A DNA stretch of 64,000 nt from Geobacillus sp. 46C-IIa (GTDB lineage Bacteria; Bacillota; Bacilli; Bacillales; Anoxybacillaceae). Location: contig NZ_CP061474.1 of assembly GCF_014679505.1 (NCBI RefSeq), positions 1,270,001 through 1,334,000 on the forward strand, given 5' to 3'. Below the pieces are notes generated by a model. It made no database searches, had not been told where the DNA came from, and was given only the letters and a program-made list of their open reading frames with translations. The position numbers were made by a program, and so were the translations under genes. Below are positions 51,709 to 59,958 of the stretch, one piece after another (the first letter of the stretch is position 1; the number at the start of each line of letters is the position of its first letter).

Positions 51709-52062
51709 ATGGCGGGGAAAGAACAAGGATTTTATCAAGTGTTTGAGGTGTTCAGCCGCAAAACGCTGGATGCGCCGATGCAGCATCAATTCAGTCTGCT
51801 TGCCCCCAATGAGGAGATCGCGCTCGTGATGGCGCAGGAAAACTTTCTGCGCCGCGAGCCGGTCGTGGATCTTTGGGTTGTGAAGCGGGACTATATCCGG
51901 CGGATGAGTGAAGAGGAAAAAACAGCGCTCAAGCGGCTCGACAACAAAGATTACCGGTTGACACGAGGATATGGGGATTTAAAGAAACGATGGCGCAAAT
52001 ATGAGCAAAACGTACTCGATGAGAAGGAAATTTTGTCATGGAAAGGCGAGATTCGGCGATGA
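51709..52062 (+). CDS. paaB: Phenylacetyl-CoA epoxidase subunit B
   Basis: 117 residues, PaaB family: YQVFEVFSRKTLDAPMQHQFSLLAPNEEIALVMAQENFLRR is typical. It is structural, bridging PaaAC heterodimers, and has no catalytic residues. ATG 51709 is six bases after GAGGAGGG; ATG 51703 directly abuts it. It overlaps paaC by ATGA. Confidence 0.93.
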   Translation: MAGKEQGFYQVFEVFSRKTLDAPMQHQFSLLAPNEEIALVMAQENFLRREPVVDLWVVKRDYIRRMSEEEKTALKRLDNKDYRLTRGYGDLKKRWRKYEQNVLDEKEILSWKGEIRR

Positions 52063-52871
52063 GCGAAAAACCGATTCACTTCCATCCAGACGGTCAAGAG
52101 GCGCTTGTTGAGCTATTGTTTCAGCTCGCGGATGATGATTTTTTGCTTGCCTACCGCGGTTCGGAATGGCTTGGGTTGGCGCCGCATATTGAGGAGGACA
52201 TCGCGTTTTCTTCCATCAGTCAGGATACGATGGGGCATGCGGCCATGTATTATCAGCTGCTTGAAGATCTTGGCTGTGGATCAGCCGACGAACTGGCGCA
52301 CGCCCGCCCGGCTTCTGCCCGGCGCAACGCGGTTTTGCTCGAACGGGCGAACGGACCGGGGCATTATTTGCGTGAGCCTCGCTATGATTGGGCGTTTACT
52401 GTTGTTCGCCACTATTTTTATACGCAGGCCAAGCGCGTCCGTCTCGAGTCGCTGACCAAAAGCAGCTATGCCCCGCTCGCGGAAGTGGCGGCGAAAATTC
52501 AAGTGGAGCTGCACTACCATTTGCTTCATTGGCATACGTGGTTTGTCCAGCTGACGAATGCTCCTTTGGAAGCGCGGACGCGAATGACCAAAGCCATTCA
52601 AGACGTAGCCGCTGATTTTGCCGGCGTGTTGACGCTCGGAGCGAAAGGAACGGACATGGTGCAGTGGGGGCTGATTGATGAGGAAAAGGTGCTGACGGAA
52701 ACCACGATTGCCGCGCTGGCGCCGGCGTTTACCGAAGTGGGGCTTGAGTGGCCGATGCCGTTTGGCATGAAGCATGGCAACGGCCGCAACGGCGAACATA
52801 CGCCCGATTTGGACGAAGCGCTGGCGACGTTGTCAGAAGTATACCGCGCCGTGCCGCATGCGATATGGTAA
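52059..52871 (+). CDS. paaC: Phenylacetyl-CoA epoxidase subunit C
   Basis: 270 residues, ferritin-like fold related to PaaA but non-catalytic: LVELLFQLADDDFLLAYRGSEWLGLAPHIEEDIAFSSISQDTMGHA, then a helical bundle (VELHYHLLHWHTWFVQL). PaaC holds PaaA in shape in the epoxidase. The start overlaps the end of paaB by ATGA. Confidence 0.94.
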   Translation: MSEKPIHFHPDGQEALVELLFQLADDDFLLAYRGSEWLGLAPHIEEDIAFSSISQDTMGHAAMYYQLLEDLGCGSADELAHARPASARRNAVLLERANGPGHYLREPRYDWAFTVVRHYFYTQAKRVRLESLTKSSYAPLAEVAAKIQVELHYHLLHWHTWFVQLTNAPLEARTRMTKAIQDVAADFAGVLTLGAKGTDMVQWGLIDEEKVLTETTIAALAPAFTEVGLEWPMPFGMKHGNGRNGEHTPDLDEALATLSEVYRAVPHAIW

Positions 52872-53037
52872 TGCCGGCGCCGCTGTTTGCCAACGTGCGG
52901 CGTTAGGCAAGACGCCTCTTTATGACGACGAAATGACGACGAAGTGTTTGTTCAAGGAGCAAAACGGTGCAACATTGGCGGCGCTAGACAGCCAAAGCGG
53001 GAAAATGGAAGCGGGTTGGAAAATGTGAGGGAGAACC

Positions 53038-53514
53038 ATGACAAATGAAGAGGTTTGGAAGGCATTGGAAACGGTGAAAGACCCAGAAATTCATTCGATT
53101 AGCATTGTCGATCTTGGGATGGTGGAACAGGTTGACATTCGGGATGAAGCGGTCTCGGTCTGTCTGCTGCCGACGTTTCTCGGGTGTCCGGCGCTTGATA
53201 TCATCCGCACTCGGGTTGAGAAAGCGGTGAAGCAAGCAGGGGCTTTGGCGGTGACGGTTGAGTTTCTGCGTCATCCGCCGTGGACGTCCGACCGGATCAG
53301 CGAAGCTGGACGGGAGCGGCTGAAGCAGTTTGGCATCGCTCCGCCGCCGAGGCAAATGCCGTCAGGGGCATGGCAAGTCGAGTGTCCGTATTGCGGGGCG
53401 GTGCGGACCGTCATGGAAAATTTGTTCGGCCCGACCGCCTGCCGCAGCATTTTCTACTGCAAACAATGCAAAAATCCGTTTGAGGCGATGAAGCCCGTAT
53501 TAATTTCAAGATGA
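53038..53514 (+). CDS. paaD: PaaD: MIP18-family protein with a C-terminal cysteine cluster
   Basis: 158 residues. Domain 1 (1-95) is MIP18/DUF59-like (LETVKDPEIHSISIVDLGMV, FLGCPALDIIRTRV); domain 2 has CPYC...CKQC four-cysteine metal-binding motifs. PaaD is thought to mature the epoxidase iron centre or the reductase cluster. The gap of 166 bases after paaC holds only a small GC-rich hairpin. paaE, usually next, is not here. Confidence 0.92.
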   Translation: MTNEEVWKALETVKDPEIHSISIVDLGMVEQVDIRDEAVSVCLLPTFLGCPALDIIRTRVEKAVKQAGALAVTVEFLRHPPWTSDRISEAGRERLKQFGIAPPPRQMPSGAWQVECPYCGAVRTVMENLFGPTACRSIFYCKQCKNPFEAMKPVLISR

Positions 53515-53538
53515 GAAAAGGGAAAGGGGACGTTTGTG

Positions 53539-53850
53539 ATGTTTAAAATGATCGCCTTGTACAAACAGCCGAAAGATAAGGAGCAGTTTGACGCCCATTA
53601 TTATGGAACGCATGTGCCGTTGACGGAAAACATTCCTGGCCTCCGAAGCATCAAGGTGACGAAAATTACAGGGACGCCGATGGGGACGGAAAGCGAGTAT
53701 TATTTGTTGTGTGAAATGTATTACGACAGCCAAGAGGCGTTTCAAGAGGCGATGAAAACGAAAGAAGCGAAGGCATCGGCCAAAGATGTCATGTCATTTG
53801 CCGGCGATCTCGTCACCTTTATGGTCGGTGAGGAAGTGGAGCATGAGTGA
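53539..53850 (+). CDS. EthD-domain protein
   Basis: 103 residues: the EthD/dimeric alpha-beta barrel start (FKMIALYKQPKDKEQFDAHYYGTHVPLTENIPGLRSI) and a conserved MYYDSQEAFQEAM helix. EthD-like proteins are small ferredoxin-fold accessory proteins of oxidative degradation operons, with unknown reaction. It occupies the place of paaE and overlaps paaF by eight bases. ATG 53539 follows AAAGGGGA; GTG 53536 is an alternative. Confidence 0.82.
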   Translation: MFKMIALYKQPKDKEQFDAHYYGTHVPLTENIPGLRSIKVTKITGTPMGTESEYYLLCEMYYDSQEAFQEAMKTKEAKASAKDVMSFAGDLVTFMVGEEVEHE

Positions 53851-54619
53851 GTGGGCTTTCATTGCGGTGCGGCAAGAGGGAGCGGTTGGCGTCATTGAAC
53901 TTGCCCGTCCTGATGTGTTGAACGCGTTGAGCCGTCAGATGGTGGTGGAAATCGTGGCGGCGGTCGAATTGTTTGACCGGGATGAGGCGGTGCGTGTCAT
54001 CGTGCTCACTGGGCGTGGACGGGCGTTTGCGGCTGGGGCGGATATTCAAGAGATGGCAAAAGATGACCCCATTCGTCTTGAGCGGCTGAACCAGTTTGCC
54101 GATTGGGATCGCCTATCCATCGTGAAAACGCCCATGATCGCCGCTGTGAACGGGTTGGCACTAGGAGGAGGTTTTGAGCTGGCGCTTTCGTGCGACTGGA
54201 TTGTCGCGTCCGCCACGGCTGAATTTGGCTTCCCAGAAGTGAACCTTGGCGTCATGCCAGGTGCAGGAGGCACGCAGCGGCTGACGAAGCTCATCGGTCC
54301 GAAGCGGGCGCTCGAGTGGCTTTGGACCGGGGCGCGCATGTCGGCGAAAGAAGCCGAGCAGCTAGGGATTGTCAACCGCGTCGTCAGCCCGGAGCTTTTA
54401 ATGGAAGAAACGATGAGGCTGGCCGAGCGTCTCGCTGAACAGCCGCCTTTGGCTCTTCGACTGATCAAAGAGGCGGTGCAAAAAGCGGTCGACTATCCGC
54501 TGGATGAAGGCATGCAATTTGAGCGCAAAAACTTTTACCTATTGTTCGCCTCAGAAGATCAAAAAGAAGGAATGGCGGCATTCCTCGAAAAACGAAAGCC
54601 GCGCTTCCAAGGAAAATAA
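53843..54619 (+). CDS. paaF: Enoyl-CoA hydratase (2,3-dehydroadipyl-CoA hydratase type)
   Basis: 258 residues, crotonase fold. Oxyanion-hole segments FAAGADIQEMA and GLALGGGFELALSCD; catalytic Glu in FPEVNLGVMPGAGGTQRL with the second Glu/Gly pair typical of hydratases. The start inside the end of the EthD gene implies coupling. It hydrates a dehydroadipyl-CoA intermediate. Confidence 0.9.
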   Translation: MSEWAFIAVRQEGAVGVIELARPDVLNALSRQMVVEIVAAVELFDRDEAVRVIVLTGRGRAFAAGADIQEMAKDDPIRLERLNQFADWDRLSIVKTPMIAAVNGLALGGGFELALSCDWIVASATAEFGFPEVNLGVMPGAGGTQRLTKLIGPKRALEWLWTGARMSAKEAEQLGIVNRVVSPELLMEETMRLAERLAEQPPLALRLIKEAVQKAVDYPLDEGMQFERKNFYLLFASEDQKEGMAAFLEKRKPRFQGK

Positions 54620-54632
54620 GGGGGGGCGTTCG

Positions 54633-55406
54633 ATGTACGAAACAATCCGTTATGAAGTGAAGCAACACGTCGCCTGGCTGACGCTCAACCGCCCGGATCA
54701 GCTCAATGCATTTACGGAACAAATGAATGCGGAAGTGACAAAGGCGTTCAAACAAGCCGGAGCGGACCAAAATGTCCGCTGCGTGGTCATCACCGGCGCC
54801 GGACGAGCGTTTTGCGCCGGGGAAGATTTGGGTGGCGTGACAGAAGAGATGAACCATGGCGAGGTGCTGCGCACCCGATACGCACCGATGATGAAAGCGC
54901 TTTACAGTCTTGAAAAACCGGTTGTCGCAGCGGTGAACGGAGCGGCGGCCGGCGCGGGCATGAGCTTGGCGCTGGCGTGCGATTTCCGACTTCTCTCCGA
55001 AAAAGCGAGCTTTGCGCCTGCATTTATTCACATCGGCCTTGTGCCGGATGCGGGCCATCTGTACTATTTGCCGCGTCTTGTCGGGCGGGCAAAGGCGCTT
55101 GAGCTTGCGGTGTTCGGGGAAAAAATCACCGCCGAGCAAGCAGCCGCGCTCGGGCTGGCGACAAACGTGATTCCTCTATCTATTTGGGAAGAGGAAGTAA
55201 GGCGGTTTGCTGAGCGGCTGGCTGCCATGCCGACGAAGGCGATTGGACTCATCAAACGGCTGCTTCGCGAAAGCCAAGAAGCGACGTTTGACCGTTACCT
55301 CGAACGGGAAGCGGAATGCCAGCGCATTGCAGGATTGACATCCGACCACCGTGAAGGCGTCAAGGCCTTTTTTGAAAAACGGAAACCGGTCTTCCAAGGA
55401 AACTAA
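54633..55406 (+). CDS. paaG: Crotonase-family ring isomerase (1,2-epoxyphenylacetyl-CoA isomerase type)
   Basis: 257 residues. Crotonase fold with FCAGEDLGGVTEEM and GAAAGAGMSLALACDFRL, and FIHIGLVPDAGHLYYLPRLVG where hydratases have their catalytic Glu; Asp in this position (PDAG) marks PaaG-type isomerases. It converts the epoxide to oxepin-CoA. Preceded by AAGGGGGGG and 13 bases after paaF. The call rests on the Asp position and context. Confidence 0.88.
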   Translation: MYETIRYEVKQHVAWLTLNRPDQLNAFTEQMNAEVTKAFKQAGADQNVRCVVITGAGRAFCAGEDLGGVTEEMNHGEVLRTRYAPMMKALYSLEKPVVAAVNGAAAGAGMSLALACDFRLLSEKASFAPAFIHIGLVPDAGHLYYLPRLVGRAKALELAVFGEKITAEQAAALGLATNVIPLSIWEEEVRRFAERLAAMPTKAIGLIKRLLRESQEATFDRYLEREAECQRIAGLTSDHREGVKAFFEKRKPVFQGN

Positions 55407-55421
55407 GCAGGGGGGAAAACG

Positions 55422-56939
55422 ATGGCGACTGTTAAACAAAAGAAAGTGGAACCGATGCCGATCAAACGCGATTTCTATCATTTGATTGTGAACGGGGAGC
55501 GGGTGGAAAGCGCCTCGGGCGAAACGTTTGTCGTCACCAATCCGGCGACGGGCGAACCGGTCGCCCGCGTCGCCAAAGGGACGCGCGAGGACGCCGAGCG
55601 GGCGGTGCAGGCGGCGCGGCAAGCGTTTGACCGTGGAAAATGGCGTCATTTTCCGGTGCAAAAACGTTCGCGCATCTTGCACCAAATTGCGTCCATCATG
55701 CGTGAACGTTTCGATGAATTGGTGGAGTTGGAAATTTTGAATACCGGCAAAGCGTTGTCGGCGGCTCAAGGACAAGTGATGCAGGCGATTGAAGACTTTG
55801 AGTTTTTCGCTGGGGCGATCATTGGGCACCGCGGGGCGGTCAACCCGATGCCAGGGGCGTTTCACAACTATACGGAAAAAGATCCTGTCGGTGTGTGCGC
55901 CCAAATTATTCCTTGGAACTATCCGCTCATGATGGCGGCTTGGAAAATCGCGCCGGCCATCGCTGCGGGATGCTCGGTTGTCGTCAAACCAGCGTCGTTG
56001 ACGCCGCTCACCTGCCTTGTGCTGGCGGAAATTTGCCATGAGGCTGGCGTGCCGGAAGGGGTCGTCAATGTGGTGACGGGCGCTGGGACGGAAGTAGGGG
56101 ACTATTTGGTCGAACATCCGCTCGTCGACAAAGTAGCGTTTACCGGATCGACGCCGGTAGGGAAGGAAATTATGGAAAAAGCGTCGAAAACATTAAAACG
56201 AGTGACGCTCGAGTTGGGGGGCAAATCGCCGAGCCTTGTGTTTGCGGACGCTGATTTGGAAGCCGCTGTCGCCGGCTCATTGTTCGGCATTTTTTACAAC
56301 AGCGGCCAATCGTGCGAGGCGCGTTCCCGCTTGTACGTGCATGAAGACATCTATGATGCGTTTATGGAATCGTTTGTCGCTAAAACGAAGCAGCTGAAAC
56401 TCGGCAATCCGTTTGATGCCAGCACGCATGTCGGGGCGATCATCAGCCGCGGTCAACTCGAAGTGATCGATGAGTATGTGCAGTCCGCGGTCGCTGATGG
56501 AGCGACGGTCGCCGTCGGGGGAAAAGAGGCGGTGGTCGCTGGTTTTGAAAACGGTTACTGGTATGAGCCGACGATTTTGACGAACGTGCACCATCAAATG
56601 AAAGCGGTTCGTGAAGAAATCTTTGGACCGGTTGTCGTCGTGATGAAATTCCGCGATGAAAACGAAGCCATTGAATTGGCGAACGACAGCGACTATGGAC
56701 TGGCCGCCGCGATTTGGACGAAAGATCATGGCCGCGCCGTTCGCGTAGCGAAACAGCTGCGCTCCGGCATTGTCATGGTCAACAGCCCATTCTCCGCTTT
56801 CCCAGGCACGCCGTTTGGCGGCTACAAACAGTCCGGGTTTGGGCGCGAGCTGTCTGTCGAAGCGCTTGATTTGTACACAGAAACGAAAAGCGTGCTGTCG
56901 TATTACGGTCCGCGTCCGCTTAATCCGTTTGGCGTGTAA
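55422..56939 (+). CDS. Aldehyde dehydrogenase (phenylacetaldehyde or semialdehyde type)
   Basis: 505 residues, classical ALDH: IIPWNYPLMMAAWK, VTLELGGKSPS (catalytic Glu) and Cys in NSGQSCEARSR, NAD-binding FTGSTPVG. Close in style to betaine/phenylacetaldehyde dehydrogenases. In this operon it may make phenylacetate from phenylacetaldehyde, or take the place of the PaaZ dehydrogenase domain, which oxidises the ring-opened semialdehyde; no PaaZ fusion is seen. It starts 15 bases after paaG. Substrate undecided. Confidence 0.85.
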   Translation: MATVKQKKVEPMPIKRDFYHLIVNGERVESASGETFVVTNPATGEPVARVAKGTREDAERAVQAARQAFDRGKWRHFPVQKRSRILHQIASIMRERFDELVELEILNTGKALSAAQGQVMQAIEDFEFFAGAIIGHRGAVNPMPGAFHNYTEKDPVGVCAQIIPWNYPLMMAAWKIAPAIAAGCSVVVKPASLTPLTCLVLAEICHEAGVPEGVVNVVTGAGTEVGDYLVEHPLVDKVAFTGSTPVGKEIMEKASKTLKRVTLELGGKSPSLVFADADLEAAVAGSLFGIFYNSGQSCEARSRLYVHEDIYDAFMESFVAKTKQLKLGNPFDASTHVGAIISRGQLEVIDEYVQSAVADGATVAVGGKEAVVAGFENGYWYEPTILTNVHHQMKAVREEIFGPVVVVMKFRDENEAIELANDSDYGLAAAIWTKDHGRAVRVAKQLRSGIVMVNSPFSAFPGTPFGGYKQSGFGRELSVEALDLYTETKSVLSYYGPRPLNPFGV

Positions 56940-57107
56940 GACTTTCACCGTTTTGCGTTTACCAATATACGAGAGCGTGCCGCGTCCCTGGAAGCAACGT
57001 TCAGTTTGCCGCCCTTGAAGGCAAAGGCCGGTTAGGGTGAGCGATGGAGAGACACGCCCGCTCGTTTGCCGAGCACCCCGTCGCATGTATTGGGGTGCCA
57101 TTCATTT
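56940..57107. other. Intergenic, no recognised gene
   Basis: About 170 bases between the ALDH and a thiolase remnant; no clear element seen. Confidence 0.4.
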
Positions 57108-57262
57108 GACGGCGTCCGCCGCTTGGTGCGAGCAGCACCCGTATTTTGACGACATTGATTTGCGGAATGCGAAAACGCGGCGTCACCTATGGCTTGGCAA
57201 CGATGTGCATCGGCGTCGGCCAAGGAATCGCGACGATTGTGAAAAACGCGGATGAACGGTGA
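57108..57262 (+). pseudogene. Remnant of a second thiolase gene (C-terminus only)
   Basis: Frame with [21 protein letters not shown] then [20 protein letters not shown], ending KNADER before a TGA. It matches the last 45 codons of paaJ (47690-48898), differing at several codons, so it is an old duplicate or another thiolase gene whose first 350 codons are gone. No start or ribosome binding site. Confidence 0.85.
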
Positions 57263-57391
57263 GAGCTTTGCCTTGGTTCGGCGGAAAGGCTGGCTATGTT
57301 CAGACGACGGCCCGTCCTACAGCCAGCTCGAATGATGCCTGCCTAAGTTAGATGAAGCTGCTGAAGCTGTGGCCGCATGTTTGGATCTCAT

Positions 57392-57430
57392 TGAGAGCCG
57401 CCTGCCTTTTAGTGGCGCGGCTCTTTTTAT
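57392..57430 (+). terminator. Terminator ahead of paaX
   Basis: GAGAGCCGC / GCGGCTC stem with a 15-base loop and TTTTTAT tail. Confidence 0.75.
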
Positions 57431-57516
57431 TCCGTTTGTTTTTCGTCCGTCTTGCCAGCGTGAGAAAAGTTTGTTACGATTATAGTTCGAATACAAGATA
57501 AAGGGAGTTTCGTCAG

Positions 57517-58374
57517 ATGAATACGCGCTCACTTATTTTTACGATTTACGGAGACTACATCCGCCGCTACGGCGGTGAAATTTGGATCGGGAGTCTAATC
57601 CGCCTCCTCCGCGAGTTCGGCCATAACGATCAGGCGGTGCGGGCGGCGGTATCGCGCATGAGCAAACAAGGCTGGATTCGCGCGGAAAAACGGGGCAATA
57701 AAAGCTACTATTCGCTCACGGAGCGCGGTGTCAAGCGGATGGAAGAAGCGGCGCGGCGCATTTACAAAACGCGCCCCGAGCATTGGGATGGGAAATGGCG
57801 CATTCTCATCTATACGATTCCTGAGGATAAGCGGCACTTGCGCGACGAACTGCGAAAGGAGCTTGTTTGGAGCGGTTTCGGTACGATTTCCAACAGCTGC
57901 TGGATTTCACCGAACAATTTGGAGCAACAAGTGTACGACTTGATCGACAAGTATGACATTCGCCCGTATGTCGACTTCTTTTTTGCCGAATACGATGGAC
58001 CGCATACGAATAAGCAGCTTGTGGAAAAGTGCTGGAACTTAGAAGAGATTAACCAAAAATACGAGCAGTTTATTGCGGTCTACAGTCAAAAATATGTCAT
58101 TGACAGACATAAAATCGAGCGCGACGAAATGTCAGACGCGGAATGTTTTGTCGAGCGGACGAAACTCGTCCATGAATACCGAAAGTTTTTGTTCATCGAC
58201 CCTGGCTTGCCGGAAGAACTGTTGCCGAATGAGTGGATGGGAAGCCATGCCGCCGCCTTGTTCAACGATTATTACCAACAACTCGCGGCACCGGCCAGCC
58301 GTTTCTTTGAAGCAGTGTTTCAGGAAGGAGCAGAGCTTGACAAAAAAGAAGAGGAAAGGATGTCGGTGGAATGA
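57517..58374 (+). CDS. paaX: PaaX-family transcriptional repressor
   Basis: 285 residues. N-terminal winged helix (SLIFTIYGDYIRRYGGEIWIGSLIRLLREFGHNDQAVRAAVSRMSKQGWI), then PaaX-like middle (WDGKWRILIYTIPEDKRHLRDELRKELVWSGFGTISNSCWISP) and C-terminal domains. PaaX represses phenylacetate genes and is released by phenylacetyl-CoA. The dyad TATAACGTT-N5-AACGTTATA shared by several promoters here is its likely operator. AAAGGGAG precedes the ATG. Confidence 0.93.
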   Translation: MNTRSLIFTIYGDYIRRYGGEIWIGSLIRLLREFGHNDQAVRAAVSRMSKQGWIRAEKRGNKSYYSLTERGVKRMEEAARRIYKTRPEHWDGKWRILIYTIPEDKRHLRDELRKELVWSGFGTISNSCWISPNNLEQQVYDLIDKYDIRPYVDFFFAEYDGPHTNKQLVEKCWNLEEINQKYEQFIAVYSQKYVIDRHKIERDEMSDAECFVERTKLVHEYRKFLFIDPGLPEELLPNEWMGSHAAALFNDYYQQLAAPASRFFEAVFQEGAELDKKEEERMSVE

Positions 58375-58415
58375 ACCGGGATGCACGGCGCAACGACAGC
58401 TGTGCATCCCGGTTG
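58375..58415 (+). terminator. Hairpin after paaX
   Basis: AACCGGGATGCAC / GTGCATCCCGGTT perfect 13-base stem, no T-run. Confidence 0.6.
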
Positions 58416-58822
58416 CCGTTTGTGGAACGTTCGATGCGGCGTCGTGGAAGAAGCGTGTTGTCGCCCAAATGCTCATCATTTAATGTAGGTGCCCCCTAAT
58501 CGTTGTTGATTTTTCAACGCTGTGGGGGATTGCGGCAGCCTCACTGGCGAAAAATTAGGTTTCAAAGGGAATTTTTTCTTTGTTATAGAAATCAACCATT
58601 CTCATCTTCTAAAAAATATGTTATTGTTTAAATATAACGTATTTTTTACGGATCGTTAAATAGGATTATAGATGATGTATTTGATTATGATGGTTTTGAA
58701 AATTTATTCGAGCGGCAATGCAACATTGACCATAGGAGTGTTTGGGAGTTGAATTAATCGATCGTACGCTTTCCCGATTTTAAAAACATGGACGTAATAT
58801 TTGGAAAAGGTGGGAACACATA
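58416..58822. other. Intergenic region with a possible degenerate PaaX-type site
   Basis: About 400 bases, AT-rich from 58550 on. TATAACGT-ATTTTTT-ACGGATCG (58633-58655) shares the left arm of the paa dyad but the right arm is poor. No gene seen. Confidence 0.4.
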
Positions 58823-59773
58823 ATGAATGATGTTTGTCGTTTGCTCGACCTTCGTTATCCGATCATTCAAGGGGGGATGGGCAACATCAGCAATGCCGAA
58901 CTGGCGAGCGCCGTATCGGAAGCGGGGGGGCTTGGAACGATCGGCGCGGGCACGATGCCGCCCCATGAGGTGGAGACGCTGATCGTCGAAACGAAGCGGC
59001 GCACGGGCCGTCCGTTTGCTGTGAACATCCCGTTGCAAGTGACGCCGCACGCTGCGGAGATCGCTGAACTCGTCATCCGCCACCAAGTGCCCGTTGTTTC
59101 GCTTTCCGCCGGCAATCCGGCGCCATGGATTCCACGTTTTGTGGAACATGGCATCAAGGTGATCGTCGTCGTCGCCTCGGTCAGCCAAGCGAAAAAAGCG
59201 GAAGCGGCTGGAGCGGATCTCGTCGTCGCTGAGGGGTATGAGGCGGCGGGAATCAACTCGCCGCTAGAGTTGACCACGATGACACTCATTCCCCAAGTGG
59301 CTCGCGCCGTCCGCATTCCTGTCATCGCTGCCGGCGGCATCGGCGATGGGCGCGGTCTGCTGGCCGCCTTCGCCCTTGGCGCTCAAGGGGTGCAGCTCGG
59401 CACGAGGCTTGTGGCCACGAAGGAAGCGCCGTTTCATGAAGCGTATAAACAGCGGCTCATTGAGGCAAAGGAAAATGAAACGGTCATTGTCGGCCGCTCG
59501 GTCGGACGCATCCGCCGTGTCATGCGCACGCCATATGCTGAGAAGCTGCTGGAGTATGAACAACAAGGCATGCCGCTCGAGCAGTTTCAAGAATATACAT
59601 CGGAGGAGCGCCATCGCCGCGGCGCGCTTTCTGGTGATTTTCAGGAAGGATTGATCAATGCGGGGCAAATCGCCGGCCTCATCGATGACGTGCCAACGGT
59701 GGCTGAGCTGTTTGAACAAATGATGATGGAAGCGAAAACGCAGTGGCAATCATTATCCACGCTATTTCGCTGA
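58823..59773 (+). CDS. Nitronate monooxygenase/FabK-like FMN enzyme
   Basis: 316 residues. TIM-barrel flavoprotein of the 2-nitropropane dioxygenase/FabK family: PIIQGGMGNISNAELASAVSEAGGLGTIGAG, then DLVVAEGYEAAG (family His replaced by Tyr in the usual GxEAGGH/GYEAAG stretch), IPVIAAGGIGDGRGLLAAFALGAQGVQLGTR for FMN phosphate. Could be a nitronate oxidase or an enoyl reductase-like enzyme; the role in the aromatic locus is unknown. It lies between paaX and the PheDH promoter. Confidence 0.83.
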   Translation: MNDVCRLLDLRYPIIQGGMGNISNAELASAVSEAGGLGTIGAGTMPPHEVETLIVETKRRTGRPFAVNIPLQVTPHAAEIAELVIRHQVPVVSLSAGNPAPWIPRFVEHGIKVIVVVASVSQAKKAEAAGADLVVAEGYEAAGINSPLELTTMTLIPQVARAVRIPVIAAGGIGDGRGLLAAFALGAQGVQLGTRLVATKEAPFHEAYKQRLIEAKENETVIVGRSVGRIRRVMRTPYAEKLLEYEQQGMPLEQFQEYTSEERHRRGALSGDFQEGLINAGQIAGLIDDVPTVAELFEQMMMEAKTQWQSLSTLFR

Positions 59774-59780
59774 TTGAACG

Positions 59781-59810
59781 AAGACGCCTGTCAAACGGCG
59801 TCTTTTTTTG
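59781..59810 (+). terminator. Rho-independent terminator
   Basis: AGACGCC / GGCGTCT stem with an eight-base loop and T7 tail. Confidence 0.88.
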
Positions 59811-59835
59811 GCGATGAAAATTGGTTGGCAGAGGG

Positions 59836-59895
59836 TTGACACTGAAAACAAACATCGATACTATAAAAATAGTATAACGTTATTTTAACGTGATA
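59836..59895 (+). promoter_or_regulatory. PheDH promoter with PaaX-type operator
   Basis: TTGACA (59836-59841), 17 bases, TACTAT (59859-59864). TATAACGTT-ATTTT-AACGTGATA (59873-59895) lies just after the start point, one base off a perfect dyad. It places PheDH under the same control as paaK and paaA. Confidence 0.75.
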
Positions 59896-59958
59896 ATATT
59901 TTTTGTTATATTAACTTGAAAACGCTTTCAAGCGGTGAAGCAAAGGAGAGGGGAAGCG

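Noticed and set aside
55176..56117. 313-codon open frame on the minus strand
   Set aside because: It lies opposite paaG and an ALDH with full catalytic motifs; His/Arg-rich composition without domains is typical of antisense shadows in GC-rich genes.
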